Below, in pieces: positions 62,460 through 64,000 of a stretch of 64,000 nt of DNA. The DNA comes from Streptomonospora nanhaiensis (GTDB taxonomy: Bacteria > Actinomycetota > Actinomycetes > Streptosporangiales > Streptosporangiaceae), in contig NZ_CP113264.1 of assembly GCF_026642255.1 (NCBI RefSeq), positions 806,001 to 870,000 on the forward strand. The letters run 5' to 3'. A program made the position numbers and the translations under genes. Under the pieces are notes generated by a model that saw only the letters and a list, made by a program, of their open reading frames with translations, was not told where the DNA came from and did not search any database. Position 1 is the stretch's first letter. Each line of letters opens with the position of its first letter.

Positions 62460-63137
62460 GTGCTGCTCCTGGCCTTCGACACCGCCACCCCGGCGGTCAC
62501 CGCCGCGATCGGGGAGAGCGCCCCCGACGGGGCGTTCACCCTGCGCGCCGGCGCCTCCTCCGTGGACGCCCGCCGCCACGGCGAACTCCTCAGCCCCACC
62601 GTCCAGCGGCTGACCGAGGAGGCCGGGGTCACCCTGGCCGACCTCGACGCCATCGCGGTCGGCATCGGCCCCGGCCCCTACACGGGGCTGCGGGTCGGGC
62701 TGGCCACCGCGCACGCCCTGGCCGACGCCCTCGGCGTCCCCTGCCACGGCGTCACCACGCTGGACGCGCTCGCGTTCGCGACCGGGCGCACCGAGCCGTT
62801 CCTCGCGATGACCGACGCCCGCCGCAAGGAGGTGTTCTGGGCGCGCTACGACGACCGCCTCACCCGCGTGGGAGAGGTCGGGGTCGCCAGGCCCGCCGAA
62901 CTGGACACCGGCGGACTCCCTCTGGTCGGCGACGGGGCCCGGATGTACGCGGAGGTCCTCGGCGCGGGCACGGCCGACCCCGCGCCGCTCCACCCGGACG
63001 CCGCCGCCATGGCCGAACTGGCCCTGCTGCGCCTGTCCCGGGGCGTCGAGCTCCCCGCGCCCAACCCCCTCTACCTGCGCCGTCCGGACGCGGTCGTGCC
63101 CGGAGCCCCGAAGAAGGTGCGCCAGTGGGTGAAGTGA
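62460..63137 (+). CDS. tsaB: tRNA threonylcarbamoyladenosine protein TsaB
   Basis: A 225-residue ASKHA-fold protein, partner of TsaD. Starts LLLAFDTATPAVTAAIGE (GTG 62460), with GIGPGPYTGLRVGLATAHALA and FLAMTDARRKEVFWARYD. It is degenerate in ATP binding compared with TsaD, as in the family. The end overlaps rimI by 4 bases. Confidence 0.93.
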   Translation: MLLLAFDTATPAVTAAIGESAPDGAFTLRAGASSVDARRHGELLSPTVQRLTEEAGVTLADLDAIAVGIGPGPYTGLRVGLATAHALADALGVPCHGVTTLDALAFATGRTEPFLAMTDARRKEVFWARYDDRLTRVGEVGVARPAELDTGGLPLVGDGARMYAEVLGAGTADPAPLHPDAAAMAELALLRLSRGVELPAPNPLYLRRPDAVVPGAPKKVRQWVK

Positions 63138-63631
63138 ACGACGGCGCCGGCCGGGCCCCGGACGCCGCGGGCCCGCCCGCCGTGCGCCTGCGCGCCATGA
63201 CCGCCGACGACGTCCCGGCGGTCATCACGCTGGAGCGCGCCCTGTTCCCGCTCGACGCCTGGAGCGAGGACATGCTCCGCGACGAGCTGGCCGAGCCCAC
63301 CCGCCACTACGTGGTCGCCGAGAGCGGCGACACCGTGGTGGGCTACGCGGGGCTGAGGTCCGTCCCGCCCGAGGGCGACGTGCAGACCATGGCCGTGTCC
63401 GAGCAGGTCTGGGGCCGGGGGATCGGGAGCGCGCTGCTCACCGAACTCCTCGACCGGGCCGCCGCCCGCGGCGTCACCCACATGTTCCTGGAGGTCCGCT
63501 CGGACAACCCGCGCGCCCAGGACCTGTACAAGAGGTTCGGCTTCGTGCAGATCGGTGTCCGCCGGGGCTACTACAACGGGGCCGACGCGTTCGTCATGCG
63601 ACGCGTCGCGGAGAAGGGGACCCATGAGTGA
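63134..63631 (+). CDS. rimI: Ribosomal protein S18 alanine N-acetyltransferase-like
   Basis: A 165-residue GNAT enzyme: [34 protein letters not shown], acetyl-CoA loop [15 protein letters not shown], and [15 protein letters not shown] with [13 protein letters not shown]. In t6A operons it acetylates protein N-termini, classically S18. Start GTG 63134 overlaps the tsaB stop; GTG 63125 is an alternative. Its end overlaps tsaD by 8 bases. Confidence 0.9.
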   Translation: MNDGAGRAPDAAGPPAVRLRAMTADDVPAVITLERALFPLDAWSEDMLRDELAEPTRHYVVAESGDTVVGYAGLRSVPPEGDVQTMAVSEQVWGRGIGSALLTELLDRAAARGVTHMFLEVRSDNPRAQDLYKRFGFVQIGVRRGYYNGADAFVMRRVAEKGTHE

Positions 63632-64000
63632 CCTGCCGCTGATCCTGGGGATCGAGTCGTCCTGCGACGAGACGGGCGTGGCCCTCGTCCGCGGCTGCGA
63701 ACTGCTCGGCGACTCGGTCGCCTCCAGCGTGGACCAGCACGTCCGCTTCGGCGGGGTCGTGCCCGAGGTGGCCAGCCGCGCGCACCTGGAGGCGATGACC
63801 CCGACCGTCCGGCGGGCGCTGGACAGCGCCGGGGCCAAGCTGTCCGACGTGGACGCGATCGCGGTCACCGCGGGCCCCGGCCTGGCCGGAGCCCTGCTCG
63901 TGGGCGTGTCCGCCGCCAAGGCCTACTCGATGGCGCTCGGCAAGCCGCTCTACGGCGTCAACCACCTGGTGGGCCACGTGGCCGTGGACCAGCTGGAGCA
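63624..64000 (+). CDS. tsaD: tRNA threonylcarbamoyltransferase TsaD (N-terminal part; cut by window edge)
   Basis: Starts at ATG 63624 and runs off the window after about 125 residues. [18 protein letters not shown] opens the ASKHA fold; [39 protein letters not shown] and the metal site [10 protein letters not shown] (two His) are present. It transfers the threonylcarbamoyl group to A37 of ANN-decoding tRNAs together with TsaB and TsaE. Confidence 0.95.
   Translation, partial: MSDLPLILGIESSCDETGVALVRGCELLGDSVASSVDQHVRFGGVVPEVASRAHLEAMTPTVRRALDSAGAKLSDVDAIAVTAGPGLAGALLVGVSAAKAYSMALGKPLYGVNHLVGHVAVDQLE

Overview
The window is a single contiguous piece of a very high-GC actinobacterial chromosome. 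Most codons end in G or C, GTG and TTG starts are common, genes overlap by 4 bases in tight operons, and terminators are mostly long GC stems without a U tract. The galU-moeA/glp-rimJ-glpR locus, a fused secDF gene and the alr-tsaE-tsaB-rimI-tsaD order fit Streptosporangiales. Nocardiopsis or a close relative is my best guess, by inference and without a database check.

Left end (1-6 kb): a minus-strand operon of the uncharacterised STM4011-STM4015 type: two radical SAM proteins, an alkaline-phosphatase/sulfatase-fold hydrolase, an ATP-grasp protein and two tandem leucine-rich-repeat STM4015 proteins that end in the same AVSE tail. This is the best candidate here for an undescribed system. It is followed (6-16 kb) by a MerR regulator with a 19-bp-spacer promoter, two methyltransferases, a phospholipase D-type enzyme, a secreted pectate lyase behind a clear promoter and LacI-type operator, a SUKH protein, tRNA-Arg(CCU), an M15 peptidase, MscL, an SAF-domain protein and an FmdB-type protein.

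Middle (16-44 kb): a folate/galU/molybdopterin block whose MoeA-like and membrane proteins match the Glp-GlpR/SepX cell-division pair; tRNA-Ala(CGC); a TetR gene; a 1.2-kb gene-poor stretch with a mini-ORF and hairpins; tatB, a cold-shock gene, protein O-mannosyltransferase, rsmI, an AIM24 protein, secDF, metG, tatD and rsgA; tandem MHYT membrane sensors; tandem beta-carbonic anhydrases, the second with a Tat signal; and two roadblock-type proteins.

Right end (44-64 kb): a minus-strand operon for uptake and catabolism of an unknown carbohydrate (dehydrogenase, ABC transporter of the ribose type, two TIM-barrel isomerases), facing a ROK regulator across a shared operator region. Next is a polymorphic toxin module: two small genes, a 1020-residue toxin with a nuclease-like C-terminus, and a YezG-type immunity gene. 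DNA composition drops sharply at the toxin tip. The window ends with alanine racemase and the tRNA t6A genes tsaE, tsaB, rimI and tsaD (cut by the window edge). No rRNA, CRISPR array or intact insertion sequence was seen.
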